Positions 35,752 through 44,318 of a DNA stretch of 64,000 bases are shown here, piece after piece; the first letter of the stretch is position 1; each line of letters opens with the position of its first letter. Location of the stretch: assembly GCA_030644725.1 (NCBI GenBank), contig CP130629.1, positions 4,417,501-4,481,500 of the forward strand, written 5' to 3'. This stretch comes from Candidatus Electrothrix communis (GTDB taxonomy: Bacteria; Desulfobacterota; Desulfobulbia; Desulfobulbales; Desulfobulbaceae). A program made the translations under genes and the position numbers. The notes beneath the pieces were generated by a model. It was not told where the DNA came from. It was given only the letters and a program-made list of their open reading frames with translations, and made no database searches.

Positions 35752-37305
35752 TCAGGTTGCGTTAGGACGGTAATGGTCCATAATGGCAGCCACCATATCT
35801 GGAATGGTATAGTTGTCCGGTTGAATATCGACGGTCAGTCCGTTTTTACGTACCGTTTCTGCCGTGACAGGACCTATGGCAGCAATCTTGACCCCATCCA
35901 GGAGTTGATGCAAGTCCTGCTCATTTTCTGCATCAATCATGGTTAGGAAATTGGTCACGGTTGAGGAACTGGTAAAGGTCACCAATTCGATATTACCATC
36001 AACCAGTTCTTTCCGCAGCTCGTCCTTTCGTCCTTGCGGGGGCACGTTGCGATAGACCGGGGCCACTGTAACAGTTGCGCCTGCATCTTCCAGCATCTCC
36101 GGCAGGGTTTCCATGGCCTTTTCTGCTCTTGGCAGGAGGATGTTTTTCTCCGCCATATCACCTGCAAGCAGGGATTCTGCCAATCCGGCACCTGTAAATT
36201 TTTCCGGGATCAGATCAGCCCGGATACCATGTTTGAGCAGTTCATCCGCTGTTGCCCTCCCCACAGCACCGATGCAGCAACCGGCTAGGATACGGCTGTC
36301 CTGACCGATCGCCTCCAGACGTTTGAAAAAATAAGTGATGGCGTTCAGGCTGGTAAAGAGAACCCAGTCATAGCTGCTCATGTTCTGCACAGCATGGTCC
36401 AGCAGGCTGTAGTCGTCTACCGGTTCGATATGAATGGTGGAGTATTCCAGGCAATCAGCCCCGTTTTCTTCCAGCAGGGAGACCAATTCACTGGCCTGTT
36501 CCCTGGTTCGGGTAACGACCATGCGTTTGCCGAACAGAGGGCGTCGTTCAAACCAGTCAACGGTGTCACGCAGGTTGACCACTTCGCCGACGATAACCAG
36601 GGCCGGAGGAGTAATGTTCGCCTCACGAACCACGTCGGTAATCGTAGCCAGGGTGCCGACCACAGAGCGTTGTATCGGGGTTGAGGCCCAGCGAACCACC
36701 GCTACAGGAGTCTCTGGGGCACGCCCGTACTTTATAAGCTTGGAGGTAATACTGGGCAGGTTCTTGATCCCCATATAGATAACAATGGTGCCTGCACCGG
36801 TGGCCAGCTTATCCCAGGCCACTGTGGACTCCTGTTTGCCGGTGGCTTCGTGGCCGGTAACAAAGGCCACTGAAGTGGTGTAGCCCCGATGGGTGATGGG
36901 AATACCAGCATAGGTTGCAGCAGCTGTAGCCGAGGTTACGCCGGGAACCACCTCGAAATCAACTCCTTCTTTGACCAACTCCTGGATCTCTTCAGCTCCT
37001 CGCCCGAAGATAAAGGGATCACCGCCCTTCAGTCGGACGACCCGTTTGCCGGAGTTACCGTATTCCGCCAGCATCTGGTTGATGCCTTCCTGGGTGTAGG
37101 CATGGAGTCCGCCACCTTTTTTGCCAACATAGATCAGCTCAGCCGTGTCAGGTACATGTTTCAGCAGTTTCTTGTTGACCAGATAATCGTAAAACACGAC
37201 TTCTGCCCGCTGAAGGAGATATTTTCCCCGTAGGGTGAGCAGGCCCGGATCACCGGGACCGGCACCGACGAGGTAGACTTTGCCTTTTATGTTCTTTTCG
37301 CTCAT
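35752..37305 (-). CDS. cobA-hemD: Uroporphyrinogen-III methyltransferase / uroporphyrinogen-III synthase fusion
   Basis: 517-aa bifunctional tetrapyrrole enzyme. Residues about 5-245: SAM-dependent uroporphyrinogen-III C-methyltransferase with VGAGPGDPGLLT, VRLKGGDPFIFGRG and the conserved EVVPGVTSA and ITHRG motifs; forms precorrin-2 for sirohaem and B12. Residues about 255-510: HemD (uroporphyrinogen-III synthase) with TFTSSSTVTNF. Such fusions are common in Desulfobacterota and Firmicutes. hemC lies upstream on the same strand, separated by a REP-like palindrome. Confidence 0.93.
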   Translation of the reverse strand: MSEKNIKGKVYLVGAGPGDPGLLTLRGKYLLQRAEVVFYDYLVNKKLLKHVPDTAELIYVGKKGGGLHAYTQEGINQMLAEYGNSGKRVVRLKGGDPFIFGRGAEEIQELVKEGVDFEVVPGVTSATAAATYAGIPITHRGYTTSVAFVTGHEATGKQESTVAWDKLATGAGTIVIYMGIKNLPSITSKLIKYGRAPETPVAVVRWASTPIQRSVVGTLATITDVVREANITPPALVIVGEVVNLRDTVDWFERRPLFGKRMVVTRTREQASELVSLLEENGADCLEYSTIHIEPVDDYSLLDHAVQNMSSYDWVLFTSLNAITYFFKRLEAIGQDSRILAGCCIGAVGRATADELLKHGIRADLIPEKFTGAGLAESLLAGDMAEKNILLPRAEKAMETLPEMLEDAGATVTVAPVYRNVPPQGRKDELRKELVDGNIELVTFTSSSTVTNFLTMIDAENEQDLHQLLDGVKIAAIGPVTAETVRKNGLTVDIQPDNYTIPDMVAAIMDHYRPNAT

Positions 37306-37387
37306 GAGTATGGTTCCTTTCGTCGTTCATATATGGGGCGGTGAAAATGAAAAGAAGATAGGAATGCCACCTGTCGTTAAACGTGTA

Positions 37388-37409
37388 GGGGCGGTTCGCG
37401 AACCGCCCC
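37388..37409. repeat. REP-like perfect 22-bp palindrome
   Basis: GC-rich perfect palindrome centred at 37398/37399 (arms ggggcggttcg / cgaaccgcccc), preceded by gtagggg-type sequence. Such gggcggttcgcgaaccgccc units are known to me as dispersed repeats in several bacterial genomes. It lies between hemC and cobA-hemD and may act as an mRNA structure. Confidence 0.6.
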
Positions 37410-37444
37410 CATAAATCCGCCCCGACCTATCTTCCATGCGGGAA

Positions 37445-38371
37445 TTAACCTGCATAAACCTCATCAAGAATTGCCTTGCCACCCCTGGCCAGCAGGGTCT
37501 CAGCGAGGCTGACACCAATTTTTTCTGCGTCAGACGCTTTTCCGCTGAGTTGTTCTCTCAGGATGGTCTTTCCGTCCAAAGAGGCGATGAGGCCGGTAAG
37601 GGTGATGGTCTCCTTCTCAATAGTGGCAAAACCACCGATGGGTACCTGGCAGCCGCCTTCCAGGCGGAGGAGAAAGGCCCGTTCTGCCGAAACCGTTTCT
37701 GCTGTGTCGTGGTGATGGAGGAATTGAAGCCCGTCGAGCAGCTCTGTGTCTGCTATACGTAACTCGATACCCAGTGAGCCTTGACCGATGGCAGGCAGCA
37801 TCTGTTCTGAGGTGAACAGGGCCGTAATGCGTTTCTGCATGCCTAAGCGATTTAGGCCAGCCCCTGCCAGGATGATGGCGTCATATTCGCCTTCATCCAA
37901 TTTTCGCAGGCGGGTGTCCAGATTGCCACGGAGATCTTTGATTTCCAGATCAGGGCGTAGGCAGGCTAACTGCGATTTTCTACGTAGACTGGAGGTGCCG
38001 ATGACAGCTCCTTGCGGCAATGCCTCCACTGTTTCGTATTTCCCAGAAACAAAGGCATCCTGAGGGATTTCCCGTTTCGGAATAATAGCGACCTGCAAGC
38101 CTTCGGGCAACTCGGCAGGTACGTCCTTCATGGAATGCACGGCCAGATCCACTTGCCCATCCAGCAAGGCATCCTCAATCTCTTTAACAAACAGGCCCTT
38201 GCCACCGACTTTCGCCAGAGGGACATCCAAGATTTTATCGCCCTTGGTGAGGATTTTCACCAGCTCCACTGTGGTGCCAGGGTACTGCTGTTCAATCTGG
38301 TTTTTTACCCAGGTGGACTGGGTCACGGCCAGCAGGCTGGCCCGGGTTCCGATGCGTAGTATCTTTTTCAT
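37445..38371 (-). CDS. hemC: Porphobilinogen deaminase (hydroxymethylbilane synthase)
   Basis: 308-aa enzyme joining four porphobilinogens to hydroxymethylbilane for haem, sirohaem and B12. Conserved IGTRAS start, VHSMKDVP, GTSSLRR and the dipyrromethane cofactor Cys in LEGGCQVPIG. Start ATG 38371 has AGGGA 5 nt upstream; a longer frame from 38395 lacks support. Precedes cobA-hemD, the next step of the pathway. Confidence 0.95.
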   Translation of the reverse strand: MKKILRIGTRASLLAVTQSTWVKNQIEQQYPGTTVELVKILTKGDKILDVPLAKVGGKGLFVKEIEDALLDGQVDLAVHSMKDVPAELPEGLQVAIIPKREIPQDAFVSGKYETVEALPQGAVIGTSSLRRKSQLACLRPDLEIKDLRGNLDTRLRKLDEGEYDAIILAGAGLNRLGMQKRITALFTSEQMLPAIGQGSLGIELRIADTELLDGLQFLHHHDTAETVSAERAFLLRLEGGCQVPIGGFATIEKETITLTGLIASLDGKTILREQLSGKASDAEKIGVSLAETLLARGGKAILDEVYAG

Positions 38372-38420
38372 GCTTTCCCTGAAGTTGTACTGCACGTTTT
38401 ACTGGTTTTTCGTTTAAATC

Positions 38421-39074
38421 CTACCCGACCCAGCGGATAAAATGTTCTATCTCTCGTTTGCGTGTTCCTGTCCCTTTGGGTAGATGCTTCGGCATCCCGA
38501 TCATGCAGCCATTGAGTGCCCATTTCTTGGGTGGCAGGTCGAGGAGCTGCATAAACTGCGCATTTTTTGTCAGGCCGTTGGTGACTGAGAGCATCTGGAA
38601 TCCGACCCCATGCGCTGTTGCGGTCAGCCACATATTCTCCATGACATGTGCTAAGGCCTGCTCCGCAATGGGGGGGAAACCTTTTTTCTCTGCGGCCACA
38701 ATATAAAATGATCCCTCAGTGAGGCCGGGGATTCCTTTCTCTGCTGTGGTGCTGATTCGGTCGGCAAAGAATCCCATTTTTTTGCGGAGAAAAGGAAGAA
38801 ACTGAACAGCCATGCCGATCTTTGATGCTCCACTGCGGAGTTGGGCCTCAATGATCTGTCGGGCTTGATCCATTGGTTCTGTCCCTTGGCGGAAGATGAA
38901 GATTCGTCGACCCTCTTTGAGGGGAATTCCGGCCCCGGCTGCAAAGGGGGCGTACACCGCAGACTCGACGATTTTTTGCAGTACCTCATCTGGCACTTGA
39001 CCCGAAAAGCTGCGGCACGAACGGCGGGAGCGGATGACCTCCTCAAGGGCGGTAATCTGTTGCGAATCAGCCAT
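38421..39074 (-). CDS. Nitroreductase family protein
   Basis: 217-aa FMN-binding oxidoreductase. N-terminal EVIRSRRSCRSF is the family signature (RRSxRxF), with the VESAVYAPFA helix following and TATAHGVGFQMLS near the C-terminus. It reduces nitro, quinone or thiol-type substrates using NAD(P)H; the substrate is unknown. It lies 49 bp upstream of hemC and 3 bp after the pRiA4b-like gene, so probably one transcript. Confidence 0.82.
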   Translation of the reverse strand: MADSQQITALEEVIRSRRSCRSFSGQVPDEVLQKIVESAVYAPFAAGAGIPLKEGRRIFIFRQGTEPMDQARQIIEAQLRSGASKIGMAVQFLPFLRKKMGFFADRISTTAEKGIPGLTEGSFYIVAAEKKGFPPIAEQALAHVMENMWLTATAHGVGFQMLSVTNGLTKNAQFMQLLDLPPKKWALNGCMIGMPKHLPKGTGTRKREIEHFIRWVG

Positions 39075-39077
39075 TAT

Positions 39078-39758
39078 TTAATACGGGGGCTCTGCCGGTC
39101 CGGCATAACCACATCTTCCCGTTCTCGGGGAGTTGATGATGGGCATGAGGCTATGGTCCTGATGCTGTTCGTCTTTTGCATGTTTTTCACACAAAAGAGC
39201 AACCTCATCCTCACTTTCTGTGCAGTCCATGCATAGCCATGCCCCAGGTTTGCCGCATGCGCAGGTTTCTACTTCCGGCAGCTCGTTCCGGGCCATCAGG
39301 TAGATGGGATGCTCGTTCAGGGGTGTACCTTCTCTTTCGTTGACGACCTTGATCAGTGTCTCTGAGGAGTCTCCGAAATCATAGATATGCGTCAGTTCGA
39401 GCCCTGGATGGAAAACAGCGCTGACTTCCGAGTCCATTGCGATTTCTTCACCGAGGTGCCCTTTGGTTGAAAATTGGCTGAGGTGGCCGCAGCATTCCAG
39501 CCAGATTGAACGCAGATAGCTGTCCAGATCCTTTAAGGTCGCTGAACTGCATATTTCTAGGTGGAGCCAGAAATCGTTCAACCAAGCATCTTGGACTTTG
39601 AGATGATAGATTTTTTGTTCTTTTCCGGCTTTTGGGTCGCTTTTGCCGAGGGTGTCTTTGCGTTTGGGGCAGGCGGACAGATGTTTCACCATGCCGTTTC
39701 CTGTCATCTGTCGACCGCAGAAGGCGCAGGCACCACGAGTTTGTTTTGTTTGAGCCAT
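39078..39758 (-). CDS. pRiA4b ORF-3-like protein with flanking zinc-binding motifs
   Basis: 226 aa. An N-terminal C-x2-C...H-x4-C finger (CAFCGRQM...HLSAC) is followed by a pRiA4b ORF-3-like fold (about 50-160), including KDLDSYLRSIWLECCGHLS and LTHIYDFGDSSETLIKV. A second Cys-rich cluster (CACGKPGAWLCMDC, then CEKH) lies near 180-205. The family is poorly characterised and frequent on mobile elements. Start ATG 39758 has GAGGA upstream. Confidence 0.7.
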   Translation of the reverse strand: MAQTKQTRGACAFCGRQMTGNGMVKHLSACPKRKDTLGKSDPKAGKEQKIYHLKVQDAWLNDFWLHLEICSSATLKDLDSYLRSIWLECCGHLSQFSTKGHLGEEIAMDSEVSAVFHPGLELTHIYDFGDSSETLIKVVNEREGTPLNEHPIYLMARNELPEVETCACGKPGAWLCMDCTESEDEVALLCEKHAKDEQHQDHSLMPIINSPRTGRCGYAGPAEPPY

Positions 39759-39778
39759 ATTTTCCTCAATATTCCTGA

Positions 39779-40030
39779 TTAGGTGCGGGAGCCGCATCCA
39801 GCCTGCTTAGTGTTGGTTGTCCGGACCGAATCCTGTGTACGGTCTTTTGTACGGGGATGGTAGGCCAGAATTATATCTTCTTTGGGAACGTCGAGTTCCG
39901 CGAGTTCATCAGTAATCCCGGTTTTAGCTCTGTCCAGATAAGTAGGCGCATTGGTTGCGATTAGGAAGCATAATTCCGCATTCAGGAGAGCCAGAGCATT
40001 GATTGACTGTACATGCAGAGAGGACGTCAA
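39779..40030 (-). other. Doubtful ORF or decayed gene fragment
   Basis: An 83-residue frame with plausible codon pattern in the first part but no recognised domain; a second overlapping frame (39924-40160) begins with a plausible start. Together they could be one small gene broken by a shift near 40030. No homologue recognised. Confidence 0.25.
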
Positions 40031-40160
40031 GCGCCTGTCCTGCTGTCCCTTTCCTTCTACTTATTATTGAAGATGACTTATGTTCGATAAGCAGGTTTTC
40101 TCTTTTTCCGCTGTTAGGACACAGGAAGTCCTCTTGCGAATGATTTATTTCAGTAGTCAT

Positions 40161-40281
40161 ATCAATCTGTTTGAATATTTTTTTACTGTATCAGCTCCAA
40201 AATTTATATTCACTCCTAGTGAAGCTGAACCATCGGACGCGCTCGACTATAATGCAAAATCATTACAAAAAGCTAACTATA
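40161..40281. other. AT-rich spacer before gene fragment
   Basis: No ORF recognised. It lies on the left side of the decayed 3' end of the deoxyhypusine-synthase-like gene. Confidence 0.3.
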
Positions 40282-40403
40282 TCAAACCTCACCCAGCCTG
40301 TCCACAATCGCCGCTGCCAGCAGTGGGATCATCAGCTCGTGGTGGCCGGTGAAGTTGAAGCTCTTGCCGCCTTCCAGCGTGGGGCCGATGCACCACGTTG
40401 GTG
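40282..40403 (-). pseudogene. Decayed 3' fragment of deoxyhypusine-synthase-like gene
   Basis: About 107 bp (40297-40403) match the 3' end of the intact gene at 41665-41770, with weaker similarity down to the shared stop codon (TGA at 40282-40284). The fragment encodes the same protein tail (LEGGKSFNFTGHHELMIPL) apart from one extra base near 40383 that shifts the frame, and has many third-position differences, so the duplication is old. It ends abruptly at 40403, next to the 3' end of the AlbA_2 gene. Confidence 0.8.
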
Positions 40404-40416
40404 AAAAATAGGTTTT

Positions 40417-41580
40417 TCAATCCTGCTTCACTCCTGCCGCCCAAAGCGTCACCCTGAACGAGGCATGCTCCACATCAAAAACGGGCGGGCGTAGGTCACG
40501 TTCTTGATAATAATTGACCACTTTCTGCAACCCGCGCCCCACTCGGTCAGCCATTCTGTAATCTTTGAGCATCTGTGAAATAATCGGATTACGGTAATAG
40601 GAAATACCGGCCAGTGCCCGTGTTAAATTTAATGTATTCGGCAGGCTGCCCGGAGAAAACACCTCCAGGCGGTCGGCAAAGACGTTGAGGCGTATTCTCT
40701 GTCCGAAAATCGACCAGTCGCGGTGCATAAAAGCATTGACGATCAGCTCCCGAATAATGCCTGTATCATAGTTCGGGAGTTCTATCCTGTGGCCTGTTGC
40801 CGGATCAAAGGCAAGCTGAACACGACTGTGTCGCTTGATGAATCCGATGGCGTATTCAATGCACTGGACAATGCCGCAGTCTTTCGCCTGATAGTCTGTA
40901 ATCTCGCTGCCTGTATCCGGTCCCTCGAAACAGTTGCACTCAATGCCGCTTTGCGGAAGAAAACGCGAAGGCGTCCTGGTAAAGAAGAGAGCGCCAAGCA
41001 CGCTCACACGATTTTCTTCATCAATGCAGTGCAGATTGTACAGGAGCCGGTCAAGATCTGTCTCGTCGCAGTCTATACCCCGATAGGTTTCCACATAATC
41101 ACGAAAGCGCAGTATGTCGAACTGTTTGCGTTGATAGGGAAAGACCGAGGATACTTCGAAATGAAGGTGCTCGCCGTCCTGAAAAAGACGTACAAACTCC
41201 TCATTACTCGGTTCGATAGAAACTGAGCCAGCTCGAATATAGAACTTGTTTGATTTTTTTACCTTATAGGGTTTATGTCGGCCTCTGTCTATATGAATGC
41301 AGAGTATTCGTCTGTCGTCAATCAGTAAGGTTTCTATATCAGGGATGATGGATGGAAGAATATTGTTTCTGCATATGTTTACGATGCGTTCTTCGATTTT
41401 TTGTTCAATGTCTTCAAGCTCTCCGTTATCGCGTACACCGATATAGATTCTTCCGCCTTTCATATTGGCAAAGGCGACTATCTCTTTTGCTAAGGAATCA
41501 TTATGAAAGTCACATGATTTGAACTCGACACGGGAGCTTTCGCCTGCTCTTACCAATCTCTTGAATTCGTTGAGCTGCAT
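40417..41580 (-). CDS. AlbA_2 (Schlafen-type) ATP-binding protein
   Basis: 387 aa. N-terminal AlbA_2 domain (about 10-130) with the ESSRVEFKS start and AFANMKGGRIYIGV motif. C-terminal HATPase_c_4-type module (about 255-380) with IRELIVNAFMHRDW (N-box-like) and a GRGLQ glycine motif. Such proteins are annotated as transcriptional regulators or ATP-dependent helicases and are frequent in accessory regions. It lies between the intact deoxyhypusine-synthase-like gene and a decayed copy of its 3' end, which suggests arrival by integration or allele exchange. Confidence 0.8.
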   Translation of the reverse strand: MQLNEFKRLVRAGESSRVEFKSCDFHNDSLAKEIVAFANMKGGRIYIGVRDNGELEDIEQKIEERIVNICRNNILPSIIPDIETLLIDDRRILCIHIDRGRHKPYKVKKSNKFYIRAGSVSIEPSNEEFVRLFQDGEHLHFEVSSVFPYQRKQFDILRFRDYVETYRGIDCDETDLDRLLYNLHCIDEENRVSVLGALFFTRTPSRFLPQSGIECNCFEGPDTGSEITDYQAKDCGIVQCIEYAIGFIKRHSRVQLAFDPATGHRIELPNYDTGIIRELIVNAFMHRDWSIFGQRIRLNVFADRLEVFSPGSLPNTLNLTRALAGISYYRNPIISQMLKDYRMADRVGRGLQKVVNYYQERDLRPPVFDVEHASFRVTLWAAGVKQD

Positions 41581-41649
41581 CGAATATTTTCCGCTAAAAA
41601 AGTTGACGGGAAATTGTATGGAACGAGTCGCCAGAGTATACAGAGTATA

Positions 41650-42606
41650 TCAAGCCGTTTCCAACCTGTCCACAAGAGCCGCTGCCAGCAAAGGTATCAT
41701 CAACTCATGATGCCCTGTGAAATTAAACCCCTTACCCCCTTCCAGCGTAGGCCGATGCACCACATTGGTGGCAGGCCGATAGGCCCGGATAAAATCGAAA
41801 TTTGCTGTGGTGAATCGTTTCACCTCATGGCCCAGATTACGCACCACGGTCAGGGCCTTGAGAAAGACTTCCGGCAGCAGCACTGCTGAGCCGACATTCA
41901 GGTAGGCCCCGCCTTCCAGCTCGCTGACCAAGCTACAGAAGACCCGGAAATCATGATGGCTACATTGGCCGATGGCAGCACCATTGGCATCAGGATGAAT
42001 ATGGATAATGTCTGTTCCCACTGCCACATGCACGGTTACCGGGATATTCATCCGCCGGGCCTGAGCTAACAGGCTGTGCTCGTTAAAAGGAAAGCTTTCG
42101 CGGAGCAGCATATTGCCCACAGCTTCGCCCAAGCCGATACCTTCTTCCGCACCTTGGTTGATAGCCCGATTAAGCACCTCGCCGGTCTCTTTGGCCGCGC
42201 CGAAAGCACCGGCTCCTAGCACGCAGGCCACATCCTCGGAGGTTCGACCCACCATGGCAATCTCGGTGTCGTGAATAATCCCGGCCCCGTTCAGGGCAAT
42301 GGCCGAGATAACCCCTCGTTCCATCAGGTCAATCAGGATTGGATTCAGGCCCACCTTGATGACATGGGCCCCCATTCCTAACAGCACAGGTCGTTCCTTC
42401 TTGATTGAGGTAGTTAGCCGGTCGATGAACTCTGGAAAGTCCACGCCAGCAAACTGGTTTGGCAGGCCGCTGATAAGCTCGGCAACGCTCATGTCGGGCC
42501 GAACCGGGCGGGCAAAATCGTCCACCGTCACTTTGGAATGGCGGCCATGGACGGAGTAGGTATTCAATCCGCTGAAATCAAGAGGGGAGGGCGCTTTTTT
42601 TTTCAT
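41650..42606 (-). CDS. Deoxyhypusine-synthase-like protein
   Basis: 318 aa. NAD-binding Rossmann-type core with VLLGMGAHVIKVGLNPILIDLMERG and ALNGAGIIHDTEIA, resembling the deoxyhypusine synthase family. The canonical catalytic EAVSWGK lysine motif is not visible; the end reads GGKGFNFTGHHE. Bacteria lack eIF5A, so the substrate is unknown; some bacterial relatives are homospermidine synthases. Start ATG 42606. It overlaps no gene; gmhA lies 65 bp upstream on the same strand. Confidence 0.6.
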   Translation of the reverse strand: MKKKAPSPLDFSGLNTYSVHGRHSKVTVDDFARPVRPDMSVAELISGLPNQFAGVDFPEFIDRLTTSIKKERPVLLGMGAHVIKVGLNPILIDLMERGVISAIALNGAGIIHDTEIAMVGRTSEDVACVLGAGAFGAAKETGEVLNRAINQGAEEGIGLGEAVGNMLLRESFPFNEHSLLAQARRMNIPVTVHVAVGTDIIHIHPDANGAAIGQCSHHDFRVFCSLVSELEGGAYLNVGSAVLLPEVFLKALTVVRNLGHEVKRFTTANFDFIRAYRPATNVVHRPTLEGGKGFNFTGHHELMIPLLAAALVDRLETA

Positions 42607-42671
42607 CTTATGTGCCGTGGTTAATCCTGTACTTCTGTTGCAAGTCTTCAAGTACCGAAAGGGTTGCAGGG

Positions 42672-43265
42672 TTACTCATCTCCCCAGCGTCCGAACATCA
42701 TCTTTTCCACAATTTCGCAGACCAGATGCTCAATCCAAAGATGGGCCTCCTGGATACGGGGTGTGTAATTGGACGGTACATTGAGAACCATGTCACAATG
42801 GGGATGTACTCCGTCTTTGGGGGTAATCGTGCCACCGGTCAGGGCCACGGTTGTTAGCCCTATTTTTTTTGCTTCGGCAAGGGCCTGCACCACATTGGGT
42901 GAGGTGCCCGAGGTGGTCAGCCCCCAAGCCAGATCTTCGGGTTTTCCCAAGGCCTGGATCTGTTTGGTAAACACCATCTCATAAGAGAAATCATTGCCGA
43001 TAGCGGTCAGGATTGAACTGTCGGTGCTCAGAGCAATAGCAGGGAGAGGGCGCCGATTAAGGAGAAAGCGGTTAACAAATTCCGCCGCTACGTGCTGGGC
43101 ATCGGCTGCGCTTCCACCGTTTCCGAAAATGAGCACCTTGCCCCCGTTATTAAAGGTGGCAACGATTTCCTCTGCGAGCTGAATGACTTTGTCCGACGAT
43201 TCTTTGGCAAATGCTTCTTTTGCCAGAGTGGATTGACTCAGGCGGGTATAAATAAATTCGTTCAT
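42672..43265 (-). CDS. gmhA: Phosphoheptose isomerase
   Basis: 197-aa SIS-fold enzyme converting sedoheptulose 7-phosphate to D-glycero-manno-heptose 7-phosphate, the first step to LPS core heptose. Conserved GNGGSAADAQHVAAEFVNRF, LTTSGTSPNVV and the metal-binding HxxxH/E near HLWIEHLVCE. Length is normal (about 190-195). It implies a heptose-containing envelope polysaccharide. Confidence 0.93.
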   Translation of the reverse strand: MNEFIYTRLSQSTLAKEAFAKESSDKVIQLAEEIVATFNNGGKVLIFGNGGSAADAQHVAAEFVNRFLLNRRPLPAIALSTDSSILTAIGNDFSYEMVFTKQIQALGKPEDLAWGLTTSGTSPNVVQALAEAKKIGLTTVALTGGTITPKDGVHPHCDMVLNVPSNYTPRIQEAHLWIEHLVCEIVEKMMFGRWGDE

Positions 43266-43309
43266 CGCTGCTATGGTATGTTTTGCTTTTCCTGTGAAGG
43301 AAAATGAAA

Positions 43310-43343
43310 AAGCGTTTCCGCACCCGGACGCACGAAAACGCTT
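43310..43343 (-). terminator. Rho-independent terminator of adk
   Basis: 8-bp stem (aagcgttt / aaacgctt) with further pairing possible, followed on the minus strand by TTTTTC; lies 28 nt after the adk stop. Confidence 0.7.
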
Positions 43344-43370
43344 CTGATGATCAAAGAAATGATCGAAGAG

Positions 43371-44045
43371 TTACGCCAGTTGGCTTATAATTTCTTCAGA
43401 AATTTCATTGATCGCCTTGGAACCGTCCACAGAGATCATTTTGGCGCTGCCGGTGTTCTTGAAGTAGTTGACCGCAGCCATGGTGCCAGAGTTGTCGTCA
43501 TAATAGATGTCATGCCGTTTGCCGATAGCCACTTCGTCCTGATCATCGTCCCGCATGCTCAGTTCGCCGCCGCAGACCCGGCAGACCAGCTTGCCGTCTT
43601 TTTCTACTGGCTTGATAGCATCAAAAGCGATGTGGTTGGGATGGTTGTTGTCGTTGGCACAGAGGCGACGTCCCATGATTCGTTCTTTGGCAATTTCGCG
43701 GTCGAGCTTAATCTCAATAACCTCGTCAAGGGCCATGCCGGATTCGGTCAGAGCCTTATCCAGGGCCTCGGCTTGGGCCAGCGAACGGGGGAAACCGTCC
43801 AGCAGCCAGCCTTTTTCTTTGGATTTGCCCAGGGTCTCCAGTACCATAGGAATGGTGATATCATCGGGAACCAGATCGCCCTTGTCAATGTACTCTTTTG
43901 CCTTCTTGCCAAGTTCGGTGCCGCCCTTGATGTGCTCGCGGAAAATAGCTCCAGATTCAATATGATCCATGCCGTATTTTTCTTTAACAATGGCACCCTG
44001 GGTACCCTTACCACTGCCATTTGGTCCGAAAGTAAGAATGTTCAT
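43371..44045 (-). CDS. adk: Adenylate kinase
   Basis: 224-aa enzyme for AMP + ATP = 2 ADP. P-loop GPNGSGKGTQ at residues 7-16, DGFPRS near 88, and a LID with C-ANDN... then CRVC. The first Cys pair of the zinc LID is reduced to one Cys followed by Asp (C-x2-D), so zinc binding is uncertain. Start ATG 44045 has AAGGAG 7 nt upstream; a longer frame to 44222 has no support. It ends with a clear terminator. Confidence 0.93.
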   Translation of the reverse strand: MNILTFGPNGSGKGTQGAIVKEKYGMDHIESGAIFREHIKGGTELGKKAKEYIDKGDLVPDDITIPMVLETLGKSKEKGWLLDGFPRSLAQAEALDKALTESGMALDEVIEIKLDREIAKERIMGRRLCANDNNHPNHIAFDAIKPVEKDGKLVCRVCGGELSMRDDDQDEVAIGKRHDIYYDDNSGTMAAVNYFKNTGSAKMISVDGSKAINEISEEIISQLA

Positions 44046-44318
44046 AACTGACTCCTTTGAAAGTAAGATGAAAGAACAGTACATCAACCTGTTCTGTTGG
44101 TAACAGAGGATAATCGTCCGCAGAAAACATCCGGGACAGCGAGAAGCCCCGCTCATTGAAACACGACTATACAGCAACTGAAAGGCTTCTGCCATGAAAA
44201 ATATGGGCGTATATTTTGACAACTGCGTACAAAGAGAGTAAGAATGAGCCCGAAATATGCCTGCCTCGCAGGGGAAACTTCATGCGCTAACAAAATACTT
44301 TTACAATATAAATTTACC

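Noticed and set aside
43347-44051. 234-residue open frame on the plus strand
   Set aside because: Complement of adk, which has clear motifs, ribosome site and terminator.
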